Shown here: one piece after another, positions 6,942 to 15,495 of the stretch
Numbering within the stretch: position 1 is the stretch's first letter
Layout of the letters: each line of letters opens with the position of its first letter
From: a virus
Direction: 5' to 3' (one strand)
IMG/VR virus record: IMGVR_UViG_3300049846_001717
Coordinates: 34,056-98,055 of that record
DNA length: 64,000 bases
Translations under genes and position numbers: made by a program
Notes under the pieces: generated by a model
Told to the model about the DNA's origin: nothing
The model's input: only the letters and a program-made list of their open reading frames with translations
Databases searched by the model: none

Positions 6942-7021
6942 TCACCGGGTGGGAATTGAACCCACGTAGGCTTGCGCCACTGATTAACAGTCAGTTGCCT
7001 GAACCATTAGGCTACCGGTGA
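6942..7021 (-). tRNA. tRNA-Asn(GUU), copy 2
   Basis: Acceptor TCACCGG/CCGGTGA, anticodon loop CTGTTAA in ACTGA/TCAGT, T-arm GTGGG-TTCAATT-CCCAC, with a slightly longer variable region than copy 1. The two Asn genes are neighbours but clearly diverged. Confidence 0.88.
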
Positions 7022-7325
7022 GTAACTACCTCTTGACCCCATTAAACGATTCGGTTCTAAACCGAGGGAACTCTTGCGAGAAGAAGTACAGATCGTGTGT
7101 CGTGTGTAAATGGTGGACCCTGGGATTTCTCAATCCCACAAGTAACGTAACCTCGGGACACGACTCCCATTACGGTGCTTGACATGAAACATTCTTGGAG
7201 CCCTTAATTCATGTGTCGTGCGACAGTGGAGGCCCGTGTTCAACCTACTTCAAGGCACGACCCTTGATACAGTGATTGACTCGGTCTTGTAAAATCTTCT
7301 TAGGACTCTACACACAGGCCATATA
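7022..7325. ncRNA. tandem tRNA-like hairpin elements and a tRNA 5'-half remnant
   Basis: No CDS. A D-arm-like CGTTTAATGGGG beside hairpin TCGG/CCGA (7030-7065) looks like a tRNA 5' half. Then two elements share the 7-bp terminal stem GTCGTG(T/C)/(A/G)CACGAC: 7099-7164 (66 nt, inner hairpin 7121-7138) and 7215-7261 (47 nt). Their flanks at 7158 and 7255 are similar for about 29 bp, so they arose by duplication. Confidence 0.45.
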
Positions 7326-7395
7326 ACCGCACTCGGATTCGAACCGAGATTCAGAGGGTCAAAGCCTCTTGTCCTAAACCGTTGGACGATGCGGC
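7326..7395 (-). tRNA. tRNA-Gln(UUG)
   Basis: Acceptor GCCGCAT/GTGCGGT, anticodon loop CTTTGAC in AGAGG/CCTCT, T-arm CTCGG-TTCGAAT-CCGAG. Confidence 0.88.
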
Positions 7396-7398
7396 AGT

Positions 7399-7470
7399 TG
7401 CTCTTCTAGGGATCGAACCTAGAGTTTCCTGGGTCAGAGCCAGGCGTGTTGCCAGTTACACTAAAGAGCA
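7399..7470 (-). tRNA. tRNA-Gln(CUG)
   Basis: Acceptor TGCTCTT/AAGAGCA, anticodon loop CTCTGAC in CCTGG/CCAGG, T-arm CTAGG-TTCGATC-CCTAG. Its first ten bases are also the last codons and stop of the HNH gene to the right. Confidence 0.92.
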
Positions 7471-7793
7471 AAATGTTCTTTTCTATGACAGTTGGAACAT
7501 AGTACAATACATTTTTCAACTTCTTGTAAAATTCTTGTCTTACCCCACGATCCCGCAGAAACCATTGATCCGATGTTACCGTGTTTAATGTTTGGATCTG
7601 TATGATGAAAATCTAGACATGCCGGATGTGATTCGGGGCATCGTTCACATTTCAATGTAGACTTGAATTGTTTCCACCATTCTTGCATTTCCTTACGACG
7701 GGTCTGTTTTCTTTGCAAGTACGAATCTTTATTGTTCAGATAATGTTGTTTGTTATACTGATCTTTCTGTTTTTTGGACCACTTATTTGACAT
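7461..7793 (-). CDS. HNH homing-type endonuclease, 110 aa
   Basis: ATG at 7793 with GGAGAG five bases upstream. After a Lys/Gln-rich helix come CERCPE, the core DFHHTDP and a second metal-site pair CSNCHRKEH, the usual zinc-stabilised HNH layout. Such free-standing nucleases cut DNA near their insertion site and spread within phage genomes. The stop codon lies inside tRNA-Gln(CUG), suggesting insertion next to the tRNA. Confidence 0.85.
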   Translation of the reverse strand: MSNKWSKKQKDQYNKQHYLNNKDSYLQRKQTRRKEMQEWWKQFKSTLKCERCPESHPACLDFHHTDPNIKHGNIGSMVSAGSWGKTRILQEVEKCIVLCSNCHRKEHFAL

Positions 7794-7860
7794 AATACTC
7801 TCCAATTTTGAGAGGTTGTTATGTATAAGTAGTCTGACCCAAACAGTTTCAGTCAGATAA

Positions 7861-8046
7861 TTACAACTCACTACATGGGATACAGAATGGTGCTGCGACC
7901 TGACGTTTCTTTTCTTCATCGAATCCAACGTCAATGAATTCGATTTTGTCTTCCGGGATGAAATCCGAACAGTTGACGCAAATCCACGAAATCTGTGATT
8001 TACCGTTTTCGATGACCTGCTTCACATTGCGTTTACGAACCAACAT
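7861..8046 (-). CDS. small four-cysteine protein, 61 aa
   Basis: ATG at 8046 with GAAAGG upstream. The protein has CVNC and CIPC spaced about 30 residues apart, a possible zinc ribbon. It stands alone between the HNH gene and tRNA-Met. Function unknown. Confidence 0.65.
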   Translation of the reverse strand: MLVRKRNVKQVIENGKSQISWICVNCSDFIPEDKIEFIDVGFDEEKKRQVAAPFCIPCSEL

Positions 8047-8072
8047 ACGACCTTTCTACGTTAAAGTTGATA

Positions 8073-8145
8073 CCAGTGATGGGTGCCGACCCCATTTCAA
8101 TTCCGCTTATGAGGCGGACGCCGATGCCGACCGGCTTCCCACTGG
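8073..8145 (-). tRNA. tRNA with CAU anticodon and atypical T-loop
   Basis: Acceptor CCAGTGG/TCACTGG, anticodon loop CTCATAA in TCCGC/GCGGA. T-stem ATGGG/CCCAT is intact but the loop reads GTCGGCA. Could be elongator Met or a lysidine-type Ile tRNA. Confidence 0.72.
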
Positions 8146-8184
8146 CGTAATGCTATTCCACCCAGGGTATTGCAGAGTAACAGT

Positions 8185-8263
8185 GGTGTGGGAGGGATTC
8201 GAACCCACAGGCCGAAGCGCCGGTTTTACAGACCGGTGTTAATTCCAACATAACTTCCACACC
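8185..8263 (-). tRNA. tRNA-Tyr(GUA)
   Basis: Acceptor GGTGTGG/CCACACC, anticodon loop CTGTAAA in CCGGT/ACCGG, long variable arm, T-loop TTCGAAT. One T-stem pair is mismatched. Confidence 0.85.
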
Positions 8264-8693
8264 ATAGATATGTGAGTGCAGTCTCGTTCACCAGTTCCCT
8301 GCACTTTCGTTTCACACGTTACGTCACTACAAAGAGTGATGGATTTTGTTTTCTCACGTTCTCAGAGGAGTATCAGTCCTCTGAGTGCTAAGACATATGA
8401 CACAACCTACTCTCTAGAATTCCTTTGTGCCACTTCCGGTTCCATCAACCGGTCGTCTTGTGTGTTGAATTACGTGGTGATGATCCCTCGTTACGAATCG
8501 CACGTAACATTGCAATTTAGATGAGTCGCCACCGTCAATCAACTAGTATGTACGCTGAAAGTGGCCAGCATTTATTTGGTCTGCACATTTAAGACTCTCG
8601 CCCAAACTACTTCCCGGCCTTTGCCGCCTTACGGGTATCTCCGGTTTTCGCCTCATCACCTAGTCATTGCCCAGGTATACTACGTAATTCAAG
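8264..8693. ncRNA. 430-bp structured spacer, no CDS
   Basis: Holds a strong hairpin CTCAGAGGA/TCCTCTGAG with a 7-nt loop CTGATAC, the same loop as the Ile(GAU) genes, a 7-bp stem AGTGCAG/CTGCACT, and a G/A-rich folded-looking stretch at 8570-8690. It resembles a structured RNA near phage tRNAs (GOLLD- or intron-like), but no family is recognised. Confidence 0.35.
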
Positions 8694-8766
8694 GGTGATA
8701 TACCGGTATCGATCCGGTACTCGCGGAGTCACAGTCCACTGTGCAGGCCACTACACTAATATCACC
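8694..8766 (-). tRNA. tRNA-His(GUG)
   Basis: Acceptor GGTGATA/TATCACC, anticodon loop CTGTGAC in GTGGA/TCCGC, T-arm ACCGG-ATCGATA-CCGGT. Confidence 0.85.
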
Positions 8767-8772
8767 ATAGGT

Positions 8773-8854
8773 GCAACCCCTAGGCCATCAGTTATTCACC
8801 GGCTGGGATGACTCCGCGCAGTGCCGGTCCAGATGCTCTCGTTGTCAGGGTTGC
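8773..8854 (-). ncRNA. tRNA-sized RNA lacking a T-arm
   Basis: Terminal 7-bp stem GCAACCC/GGGTTGC encloses 68 nt with a 6-bp stem ACCGGC/GCCGGT. No T-loop is present. It sits between tRNA-His and tRNA-Lys. Confidence 0.4.
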
Positions 8855-8878
8855 TGGAGAGCCCACGCTATGCTACAT

Positions 8879-8951
8879 GCTTCGGCTGAGATTCGAACTC
8901 AGAAGACTTCCGATTAAGAGTCGGATGCTTTACCTGATAAGCTTACGAAGC
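8879..8951 (-). tRNA. tRNA-Lys(CUU)
   Basis: Acceptor GCTTCGT/CCGAAGC, anticodon loop CTCTTAA in TCCGA/TCGGA, T-arm CTGAG-TTCGAAT-CTCAG. Confidence 0.92.
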
Positions 8952-8991
8952 GTAGGAAGGTTGTTTACGGTCTAACCTACAAAGACCACAT

Positions 8992-9064
8992 GCCTCGGGT
9001 GGGACTCGAACCCACAACTTACCGCTTAAAAGGCGGCTACTCTGCGCTATTGAGTTACCAAGGC
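8992..9064 (-). tRNA. tRNA-Lys(UUU), copy 1
   Basis: Acceptor GCCTTGG/CCGAGGC, anticodon loop CTTTTAA in CCGC/GCGG, T-arm GTGGG-TTCGAGT-CCCAC. Confidence 0.92.
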
Positions 9065-9069
9065 GTTAT

Positions 9070-9140
9070 GCTTCCGGCCGATCCTGACACGGCAACGTGC
9101 TGTTTAAAAGACAGCTGTGATTCCTTTTCACCACGGAAGC
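9070..9140 (-). tRNA. tRNA-Lys(UUU), copy 2, odd T-arm
   Basis: Acceptor GCTTCCG/CGGAAGC, anticodon loop CTTTTAA in GCTGT/ACAGC. The T-arm is GCCG/CGGC with a non-standard loop (TGTCAGGAT). Confidence 0.72.
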
Positions 9141-9347
9141 GCTGGTGCCTCAATGTCGCGGTCACGTTGAGGCGCCGTGAGTGTGCAATATTGCATTTCT
9201 GGGACCGCTCACACACGGTCGTGCAATACTGTCCGCTGCTTCTTCGATTAACCAGTTTTGATGCCCGAAATAAATCCGACGTTCGTTATAGGAACGTTCG
9301 GGAAGCAGACTATCGACCTGAACAGAAGTCGGCTCGTACTGCCTAAT
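9141..9347. ncRNA. spacer with three folded elements, one tRNA-sized
   Basis: Hairpin GCCTCAA/TTGAGGC, then an imperfect stem CCGTGAGTGTG/CACACACGG, then 9236-9308: a 73-nt element with 7-bp terminal stem CTGCTTC/GAAGCAG, an anticodon-arm-like CGTT-loop-AACG and no canonical T-loop. No CDS. Confidence 0.4.
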
Positions 9348-9418
9348 GCCCACGGAAAGATTCGAACTTTCTCGGAGAGTTTCGTAGACTCTAATGCTAT
9401 CCGTTACATCACGAGGGC
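9348..9418 (-). tRNA. tRNA-Arg(ACG)
   Basis: Acceptor GCCCTCG/CGTGGGC, anticodon loop CTACGAA in AGAGT/ACTCT, T-arm GAAAG-TTCGAAT-CTTTC. Confidence 0.92.
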
Positions 9419-9501
9419 GTTGACGGTGTTTAGTGTGGTTCGCCGTCACCACTCAATATACAACATCTGTCTTCAGTTGTCAAGTAGCAAACTTCAAAAG
9501 C

Positions 9502-9596
9502 GGAAACGATAGGAATTGAACCTACAAGTGCTTATTAGGCACCGACTGTTTTCGAGACAGCTTATCGCACCAATGATCGCGTTTCCAGATTGCAGC
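9502..9596 (-). tRNA. tRNA-Ser(CGA)
   Basis: Acceptor GGAAACG/CGTTTCC, anticodon loop CTCGAAA, long class II variable arm, T-loop TTCAATT. Confidence 0.92.
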
Positions 9597-9603
9597 AACA
9601 AGC

Positions 9604-9663
9604 ACCAACTTTGTATGCATCCGGTGTGCATACCCTTTAATTCGGCTCCCGTCAGGGGTTGGT
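9604..9663 (-). ncRNA. tRNA-like RNA without T-arm
   Basis: Terminal stem ACCAAC/GTTGGT encloses a perfect 7-bp hairpin GTATGCA/TGCATAC with a 7-nt loop CACCGGA. There is no T-loop. About 60 nt, between two tRNA-Ser genes. Confidence 0.4.
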
Positions 9664-9701
9664 TAAAGCTCGACGCCCTCCCCATTCTTGTTACTACAAA
9701 C

Positions 9702-9787
9702 GGAAAGTAAGGGATTCGAACCCTTTCCCCGAATTAACGGGGCTGGTTTAGCAAACCAGTGTAGCGCACCGACTCTACCGACTTTCC
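9702..9787 (-). tRNA. tRNA-Ser(GCU)
   Basis: Acceptor GGAAAGT/ACTTTCC, anticodon loop TTGCTAA in CTGGT/ACCAG, class II variable arm CCCCG/CGGGG, T-loop TTCGAAT. Confidence 0.93.
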
Positions 9788-9790
9788 TTC

Positions 9791-9829
9791 GCCCGAAGAG
9801 GGACTTTCACCCTCTCTTTCCGTTCGGGC
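9791..9829 (-). ncRNA. 39-nt double-stem element (armless tRNA-like)
   Basis: 7-bp terminal stem GCCCGAA/TTCGGGC plus a 5-bp stem GAGGG/CCCTC with a 7-nt loop TGAAAGT; nothing else fits. It may be a mini tRNA-like element or just the terminator of the small gene at 9840-10004. Confidence 0.4.
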
Positions 9830-9839
9830 AGGACGGAAG

Positions 9840-10004
9840 TTACTTTGTAGCTACCCGTTCTGCGTGCTGACACGCTTTACGATATGCCTCTACGGCTCGT
9901 TTGATTCGTTTTACATCTTCCGGCTTTGCAAACTCGTCGATCATCGTATAGATTTTCTTACGCGCCACAACTGCCTTATGTACTGCCTGCTCTCCGGCGG
10001 TCAT
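9840..10004 (-). CDS. small basic helical protein, 54 aa
   Basis: ATG at 10004 preceded by GAGG; stop TAA at 9840. The protein is alpha-helical and Lys/Arg/Ala-rich (VARKKIYTMIDEF, KRIKRAVEAYRKA). No family recognised; possibly nucleic-acid binding. It sits among tRNAs. Confidence 0.6.
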   Translation of the reverse strand: MTAGEQAVHKAVVARKKIYTMIDEFAKPEDVKRIKRAVEAYRKACQHAERVATK

Positions 10005-10104
10005 ACAACCTCATTAAGTTGGAGTCCAGAACGAGTTGCGGTCATGAGCCTTCTCGTATCTCCGCTCGATGGAGCGGTATTCTTCATTTAAACTATCCGG
10101 ACAT

Positions 10105-10175
10105 ACCCTCGGAGGGAATTGAACCCCCTATACTTGGTTCGAAGCCAAGCGTGATATCCGGTCCACTGCGAGGGC
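10105..10175 (-). tRNA. tRNA-Arg(UCG)
   Basis: Acceptor GCCCTCG/CGAGGGT, anticodon loop CTTCGAA in CTTGG/CCAAG, T-loop TTCAATT. Confidence 0.92.
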
Positions 10176-10215
10176 GTAGTTTGTTACACTTTGATCAAAA
10201 CGTTCACCTACAACA

Positions 10216-10287
10216 TGTCCGACAGGATTCGAACCTGCAACAACTCGTTTTGGAGGCGAGCACCATTAGCCAGTTTGGTTCCGGACA
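10216..10287 (-). tRNA. tRNA-Trp(CCA)
   Basis: Acceptor TGTCCGG/TCGGACA, anticodon loop CTCCAAA in CTCGC/ACGAG, T-arm GCAGG-TTCGAAT-CCTGT. Confidence 0.9.
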
Positions 10288-10525
10288 TATACTACGATGG
10301 GAGGCGGGCTGGGCACGGGCCGTCAATCGATGCGTCCATCGACGGTGAGCATTCGCGAAAATACTCACTTCCCGATATTAGTTTGTAACGTACAACACCG
10401 TCCCGACACTCCACTAACTTTGAGACGCGTCCACACTCGGACCACAAGGCATAGCTGGGGTCGCATCGCCTTGACGGGGAGTAGGCACCCCGTTCTCGTC
10501 TCCACTGCGGATCTTACGATCCAGA
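10288..10525. other. spacer with hairpins, no CDS
   Basis: Shows stems CCGTC/GACGG (10320-10346) and ACGGGG/CCCCGT (10473-10492). The sizes again resemble tRNA arms, but no acceptor or T-loop is present. Confidence 0.3.
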
Positions 10526-10600
10526 GCCGCTAACCGGATTCGAACCGGTACTTCTACATTGGCAATGTAGCGTGCTCAATCCGTTGAACACTATAACGAC
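10526..10600 (-). tRNA. tRNA-Gly(GCC)
   Basis: Acceptor GTCGTTA/TAGCGGC, anticodon loop TTGCCAA in CTACA/TGTAG, T-arm ACCGG-TTCGAAT-CCGGT. Confidence 0.9.
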
Positions 10601-10608
10601 TTACTTAC

Positions 10609-10679
10609 GGTGTATGCGGGTATCGATCCCGCTTCCTTCCCGTGACAGGGGAAGATCCTAGCCAGTAGACGAATACACC
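10609..10679 (-). tRNA. tRNA-Asp(GUC)
   Basis: Acceptor GGTGTAT/ATACACC, anticodon loop CTGTCAC in TTCCC/GGGAA, T-arm GCGGG-ATCGATA-CCCGC. Confidence 0.92.
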
Positions 10680-10683
10680 AACG

Positions 10684-10741
10684 TATCAAAAAACAAGAAA
10701 CCCCATTCACGGTTTTCAAGGCCGGTGAAGGGGGTTTCGGG
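10684..10741 (-). terminator. intrinsic terminator
   Basis: Near-perfect stem GAAACCCC..TTCAC / GTGAA..GGGGTTTC, followed on the minus strand by TTGTTTTTT. It ends the transcript carrying the 40-residue gene before the tRNA block. Confidence 0.85.
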
Positions 10742-10762
10742 AAAACTTCGGGCGGTTACTGC

Positions 10763-10885
10763 TTAGTTTGCGCCGCCACCCATCCCATCCCCTTCGATTG
10801 TATCTTCAATACTGCGCGTACCGAAGGCTTGCTTCGATGCGGGCATTGTATTGACTTTATACTGCCAAGTGGTATGGGTAAACAT
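10763..10885 (-). CDS. 40-residue hypothetical protein
   Basis: ATG at 10885 with AGGA eight bases upstream; stop TAA at 10763. The product ends in a Gly-rich tail (DGMGGGAN). Promoter at 10967-10995 and a strong terminator at its end make it a single-gene unit. Function unknown. Confidence 0.6.
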   Translation of the reverse strand: MFTHTTWQYKVNTMPASKQAFGTRSIEDTIEGDGMGGGAN

Positions 10886-10966
10886 AGGGAAATCCTAGGA
10901 GTTGGGTGATTCTGGACTATACATAGTGAGCACGTTCAGAAAACGGTCACTTTCTTCATATGGTGA

Positions 10967-10995
10967 AGTCTAACACATCGGCCGCCGTTTGGCAA
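10967..10995 (-). promoter_or_regulatory. promoter of the 40-residue gene
   Basis: TTGCCA, 17 bp, TAGACT on the minus strand, upstream of 10885. Confidence 0.6.
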
Positions 10996-11014
10996 GCGTC
11001 AGTTTTAACTAGTT

Positions 11015-11084
11015 GGCCCGGAGGGATTTGAACCCCCGCACTTTCCATTATGAGTGGACCGCTCTGACCGCTGAGCTACGGGCC
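11015..11084 (-). tRNA. tRNA with CAU anticodon (Met or Ile2)
   Basis: Acceptor GGCCCGT/CCGGGCC (one mismatch), anticodon loop CTCATAA in TCCA/TGGA, T-loop TTCAAAT with a five-pair stem. An initiator-specific mismatch at 1-72 is not present. Confidence 0.88.
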
Positions 11085-11088
11085 AATA

Positions 11089-11445
11089 TCACCCGATTGG
11101 AATATTCGGGGATTTGGATTTGAGTACGTCAATGACACGATCAAAGCCCCATCGACCGAACATGATGCCACAACATAGGAACAACAACCAGAACATCGGC
11201 CAGGTCCAGACCTCATCCATATTACGAACAGACCGAACGATGCCGGTAAACAACACCGTACATGAAATGCCAAATGCCATCATTTTCGTCGCACTGGGCC
11301 GCCCATCAGTTCCGAGCAGGTCCGCGAGGGCCAAGATTTGACGCCATCGGGCGTAGATCCATCGAAACACCGGACCGCCACGACTATATGGTCGTTGTAC
11401 GGAAGGTACTTCAATGGTCTGTTGTCCAACTGGTCGATAGGTCAC
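11089..11445 (-). CDS. two-TM membrane protein, 118 aa
   Basis: GTG at 11445 has GGGAG six bases upstream and is preferred to TTG at 11451. A soluble ~55-residue N-terminus carries LLGTDGRPSATK, followed by two hydrophobic segments at about residues 57-75 and 82-102 and a short basic tail. Layout resembles phage inner-membrane accessory proteins; no family is firmly recognised. Confidence 0.7.
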   Translation of the reverse strand: MTYRPVGQQTIEVPSVQRPYSRGGPVFRWIYARWRQILALADLLGTDGRPSATKMMAFGISCTVLFTGIVRSVRNMDEVWTWPMFWLLFLCCGIMFGRWGFDRVIDVLKSKSPNIPIG

Positions 11446-11490
11446 GTTCAACTCCCGTGTGGGGAATGTAACCGACTATGACCGTTTTAT

Positions 11491-11580
11491 ACTCCCGGTG
11501 GGACTCGAACCCACATATTGCGTATCTCAGACGCTGACCGTATCATAAGTACGGGGGCTTAACCATTAACCGACAGGAGC
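11491..11580 (-). tRNA. tRNA, Ile(UAU) or Leu(GAG), ambiguous
   Basis: Acceptor GCTCCTG/CGGGAGT and T-arm GTGGG-TTCGAGT-CCCAC are clear. Two candidate anticodon arms follow each other: CCGTA-CTTATGA-TACGG (UAU) and GCGT-CTGAGAT-ACGC (GAG). Either it is Ile(UAU) with a long variable arm or Leu(GAG) with an extra arm. Confidence 0.75.
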
Positions 11581-11591
11581 GTACATCCATA

Positions 11592-11620
11592 AGTATACCC
11601 TATGGATGATTATTTGGCAA
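11592..11620 (-). promoter_or_regulatory. promoter of the main tRNA array
   Basis: TTGCCA, 17 bp, TATACT on the minus strand, 12 bases before the first tRNA. Same sequence style as the promoter at 547-575. Confidence 0.75.
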
Positions 11621-11652
11621 GCGTGGATTTTCTAGCCATGTCCAGCTTGTCA

Positions 11653-13275
<1,623 letters not shown>

Positions 13276-13304
13276 TTAGAAACCTTTGAGGGAAGTAATA
13301 CTGA

Positions 13305-13333
13305 AATCTATATTACCAGTTGTTATCTGGCAA
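13305..13333 (-). promoter_or_regulatory. groEL promoter
   Basis: TTGCCA, 17 bp, TAGATT on the minus strand; leader of about 26 bases before the groEL start. No heat-shock CIRCE-like repeat was seen. Confidence 0.7.
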
Positions 13334-13688
13334 GAGCAGTGATGTATTCGAACTGTGCTTTGTTTTCGATAATCACCGTTCGCTGCTTTACATCGAACTT
13401 CATCGGAAACAATTCACCTGACGGCACAACGATGGTAGTTCGGGCTTTCGTTGGTCGAGATACCTTGTTATTTCGTCGATATTTGTAGTAACTACTCTTC
13501 ATCGTTGCAATTCGCTTCGTCTTGTTGTCTTCCGAAACGTTATAGAGACCTGACTTGACTGGATTGTTGAGAATGCCGGTGACGAATTTATCGACTACGT
13601 CTTCGACTGATTGATTATCAGCCCGCGCATCCACCAACTTGTAAATCACATCCATATCTTCGTGAGCAACTCTTGGCTTCTTTTTCAT
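13323..13688 (-). CDS. hypothetical basic protein, 121 aa
   Basis: ATG at 13688; no strong ribosome site, so the start is uncertain. The protein has a helical N-terminal half and a basic centre (KYRRNNKVSRPTKAR), then a beta-type C-terminus. Its 3' end overlaps the groEL promoter. No family recognised. Confidence 0.65.
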   Translation of the reverse strand: MKKKPRVAHEDMDVIYKLVDARADNQSVEDVVDKFVTGILNNPVKSGLYNVSEDNKTKRIATMKSSYYKYRRNNKVSRPTKARTTIVVPSGELFPMKFDVKQRTVIIENKAQFEYITALAR

Positions 13689-13701
13689 TGAAATGATTGG
13701 A

Positions 13702-14037
13702 TTAAGGGAATTCTAGCAGATAGTGACGCAGTCGATGGCACGTTGCACATCGTAGTTCACACTTGTCGAGTTCTTTCTTGAGTTCTTCCCATCGGAAGAT
13801 GTACTTACCACTGATCTTGAATTCTTTTACCGTGGGATCCATATGGTCAAAATCGTAACAGACCGGATGGAAGGTTTTCTTGCAGTCCACGCAGATGCCG
13901 CCGAGATAAGCAACGGCTTTGATTTTGACCTCGGCGGACCTTGTAGCTTTGATACAGGTCGAACATTTGACACGAGTGTCGTGGTACTTGGGCTTAGGAA
14001 TGTATTCCTTGCCACAATCACATCGATATAGTTTCAT
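13702..14037 (-). CDS. HNH endonuclease, 111 aa
   Basis: N-terminal zinc knuckle (CDCGKEY, CSTC), then CVDCKKTFHPVCYDFDHMDP, the HNH core, and a closing pair CATCHRLRH. This is the second free-standing HNH in the window and has the same architecture as 7461-7793 with an added N-terminal ribbon. Likely a homing endonuclease; target unknown. Confidence 0.85.
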   Translation of the reverse strand: MKLYRCDCGKEYIPKPKYHDTRVKCSTCIKATRSAEVKIKAVAYLGGICVDCKKTFHPVCYDFDHMDPTVKEFKISGKYIFRWEELKKELDKCELRCATCHRLRHYLLEFP

Positions 14038-14081
14038 GCGACTCCATATAGAGAATCCAACCTCTATACGTATCGCCGAAA

Positions 14082-14333
14082 TTACGCGGAAATGACCATT
14101 GTTTGATCACCACAAGTCAAATTGATTGACTGAGTGATTTCCTTGGCAACTTCGTGGAGCGTGGCGAAATCCGTCATGTCAAGATCGCCATACCAGAAAT
14201 CACCTGACTCGGTAGTTGAGAGCACCGAATTCGGGTAAACCGTCTCGGTGAGTGGATGAATGATGCGTCCCTGGGTCAGCCCCTTGGACTTCATGGAACG
14301 GCTGGCCTGGTCCTGCACGTGTTCGTCGTACAA
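14082..14333 (-). CDS. hypothetical protein, 83 aa
   Basis: TTG at 14333 follows GAGGTG that spans the upstream stop, so this start is preferred over longer frames overlapping the neighbour. Soluble, mixed charge, no recognised motif. Last gene of the ABC-transporter operon, so it may serve that system. Confidence 0.55.
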   Translation of the reverse strand: MYDEHVQDQASRSMKSKGLTQGRIIHPLTETVYPNSVLSTTESGDFWYGDLDMTDFATLHEVAKEITQSINLTCGDQTMVISA

Positions 14334-14334
14334 T

Positions 14335-14664
14335 TTACACCTCGTTAATGAATGTTGCGTAGTGAGTGATGCAGAGCGGCGGTTTGCCGTCATGTTCTTT
14401 GCGTCGGATGCCGAATTTTCCACAGACCATACAGGTACGAGCGGTTTCTTGAAGAATCGATTTAGCAAACCGTTTGAAGATTTCTGAATGGGGTGATGTA
14501 CCATCATCTTCCAGATACAACACCCCGTCCTTGATTTCCACCCGCGTCAATCGTACTTGTAACGTCTGTACTGCATCACGAATGACGTCAACGGTATGGG
14601 CCCATCCCGGTGGCAACGTACCGAGTGTGTGATGGGTTTGAAGATAGCTCTTGATAGTAGACAT
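14335..14664 (-). CDS. hypothetical protein with possible zinc site, 109 aa
   Basis: Start ATG overlaps the stop of the ABC ATPase gene (TAATG). The C-terminal third has CMVCGKFG and CITHYATF, a possible treble-clef. Coupled translation with the ATPase suggests a linked role. Confidence 0.7.
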   Translation of the reverse strand: MSTIKSYLQTHHTLGTLPPGWAHTVDVIRDAVQTLQVRLTRVEIKDGVLYLEDDGTSPHSEIFKRFAKSILQETARTCMVCGKFGIRRKEHDGKPPLCITHYATFINEV

Positions 14665-15494
14665 TACGCCAACGTCTTGAATCGAGTTTTGATCTCACGA
14701 ACCGTGTCAGCGAAATTCGGCTGTTTGTCCGGTTCGGGATGCCAACAAATGTTACGTTCGATCAGATTGTATTCTTCCACGATTCGAGCACCGGGAATCG
14801 ATGATCCATCGGGATTGTGATCTCGACCCAACAACCAGATATGATCGGCAACTGACACGGCGGCCGTAACGTCGTGGGTGACCACAACAATCGTGTTGAA
14901 ATCCGCAACGTTACCTAGTGCATGGATCATATCCATAACCTGTCGTTGAACAATCAAGTCCAGTCCAGAAAACGGTTCGTCCATGGACAAGAAATGTTCG
15001 GAACACATCATCTGCTGGGCGATGGACACTCGTTGGCGCTGACCACCCGACAACTGTGCCGGATATACGTCTCGCTTATCGGTCAGTCCAAATCGTTCAA
15101 GGAACGATTGAATTTTGTCTCGAAGCGCCGCGCCCTTCAATCCTGCTTGTGCACCAGCAATAGCAAGATTGTCATAGACTGTACGCCAATCGAACAACAG
15201 ATAATTCTGTGGCACCTTGCCAACGAGGCCTGCTCGTACCGGCACGCCGTCCGGTCCCAACAAGACTTCACCCGATGTGGGCGCCCGAAGACCCGTGAGT
15301 ACCTGTAATAGCTGGGTTTTGCCGATGCCACTGGGTCCGAGCAATCCAATGATCTGTCCTTGTGCCATGTCCGGCCGTTTGATATCCCGAACGGTTAGAT
15401 TGACATCACGAAGGATCGGATTACCACCCAACGTCAAATTGACATTGCGGACTTGGAGAATGGTGGCGTCATATTTGTATGCAAAGTCACTCAT
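14664..15494 (-). CDS. ABC transporter ATP-binding protein (nitrate/taurine-type)
   Basis: 276 residues. Walker A GPSGIGKT near residue 53, Q-loop VPQNY, signature LSGGQRQRVSIAQ near 145, Walker B FLSMDEPFSGLD near 170 and H-loop VVVTHDV are all present, so it should hydrolyse ATP. Closest in style to the NitT/TauT/SsuB importer ATPases. Two bases separate it from the permease gene, with which it should form the transporter at the inner membrane. A complete ABC importer is very unusual in a phage. Confidence 0.93.
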   Translation of the reverse strand: MSDFAYKYDATILQVRNVNLTLGGNPILRDVNLTVRDIKRPDMAQGQIIGLLGPSGIGKTQLLQVLTGLRAPTSGEVLLGPDGVPVRAGLVGKVPQNYLLFDWRTVYDNLAIAGAQAGLKGAALRDKIQSFLERFGLTDKRDVYPAQLSGGQRQRVSIAQQMMCSEHFLSMDEPFSGLDLIVQRQVMDMIHALGNVADFNTIVVVTHDVTAAVSVADHIWLLGRDHNPDGSSIPGARIVEEYNLIERNICWHPEPDKQPNFADTVREIKTRFKTLA

Positions 15495-15495
15495 A

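Noticed and set aside
7022-7065. Amber-suppressor tRNA on the plus strand (loop TTCTAAA)
   Set aside because: Anticodon-like loop reads CUA, but no acceptor, D-arm or T-arm fits on that strand.
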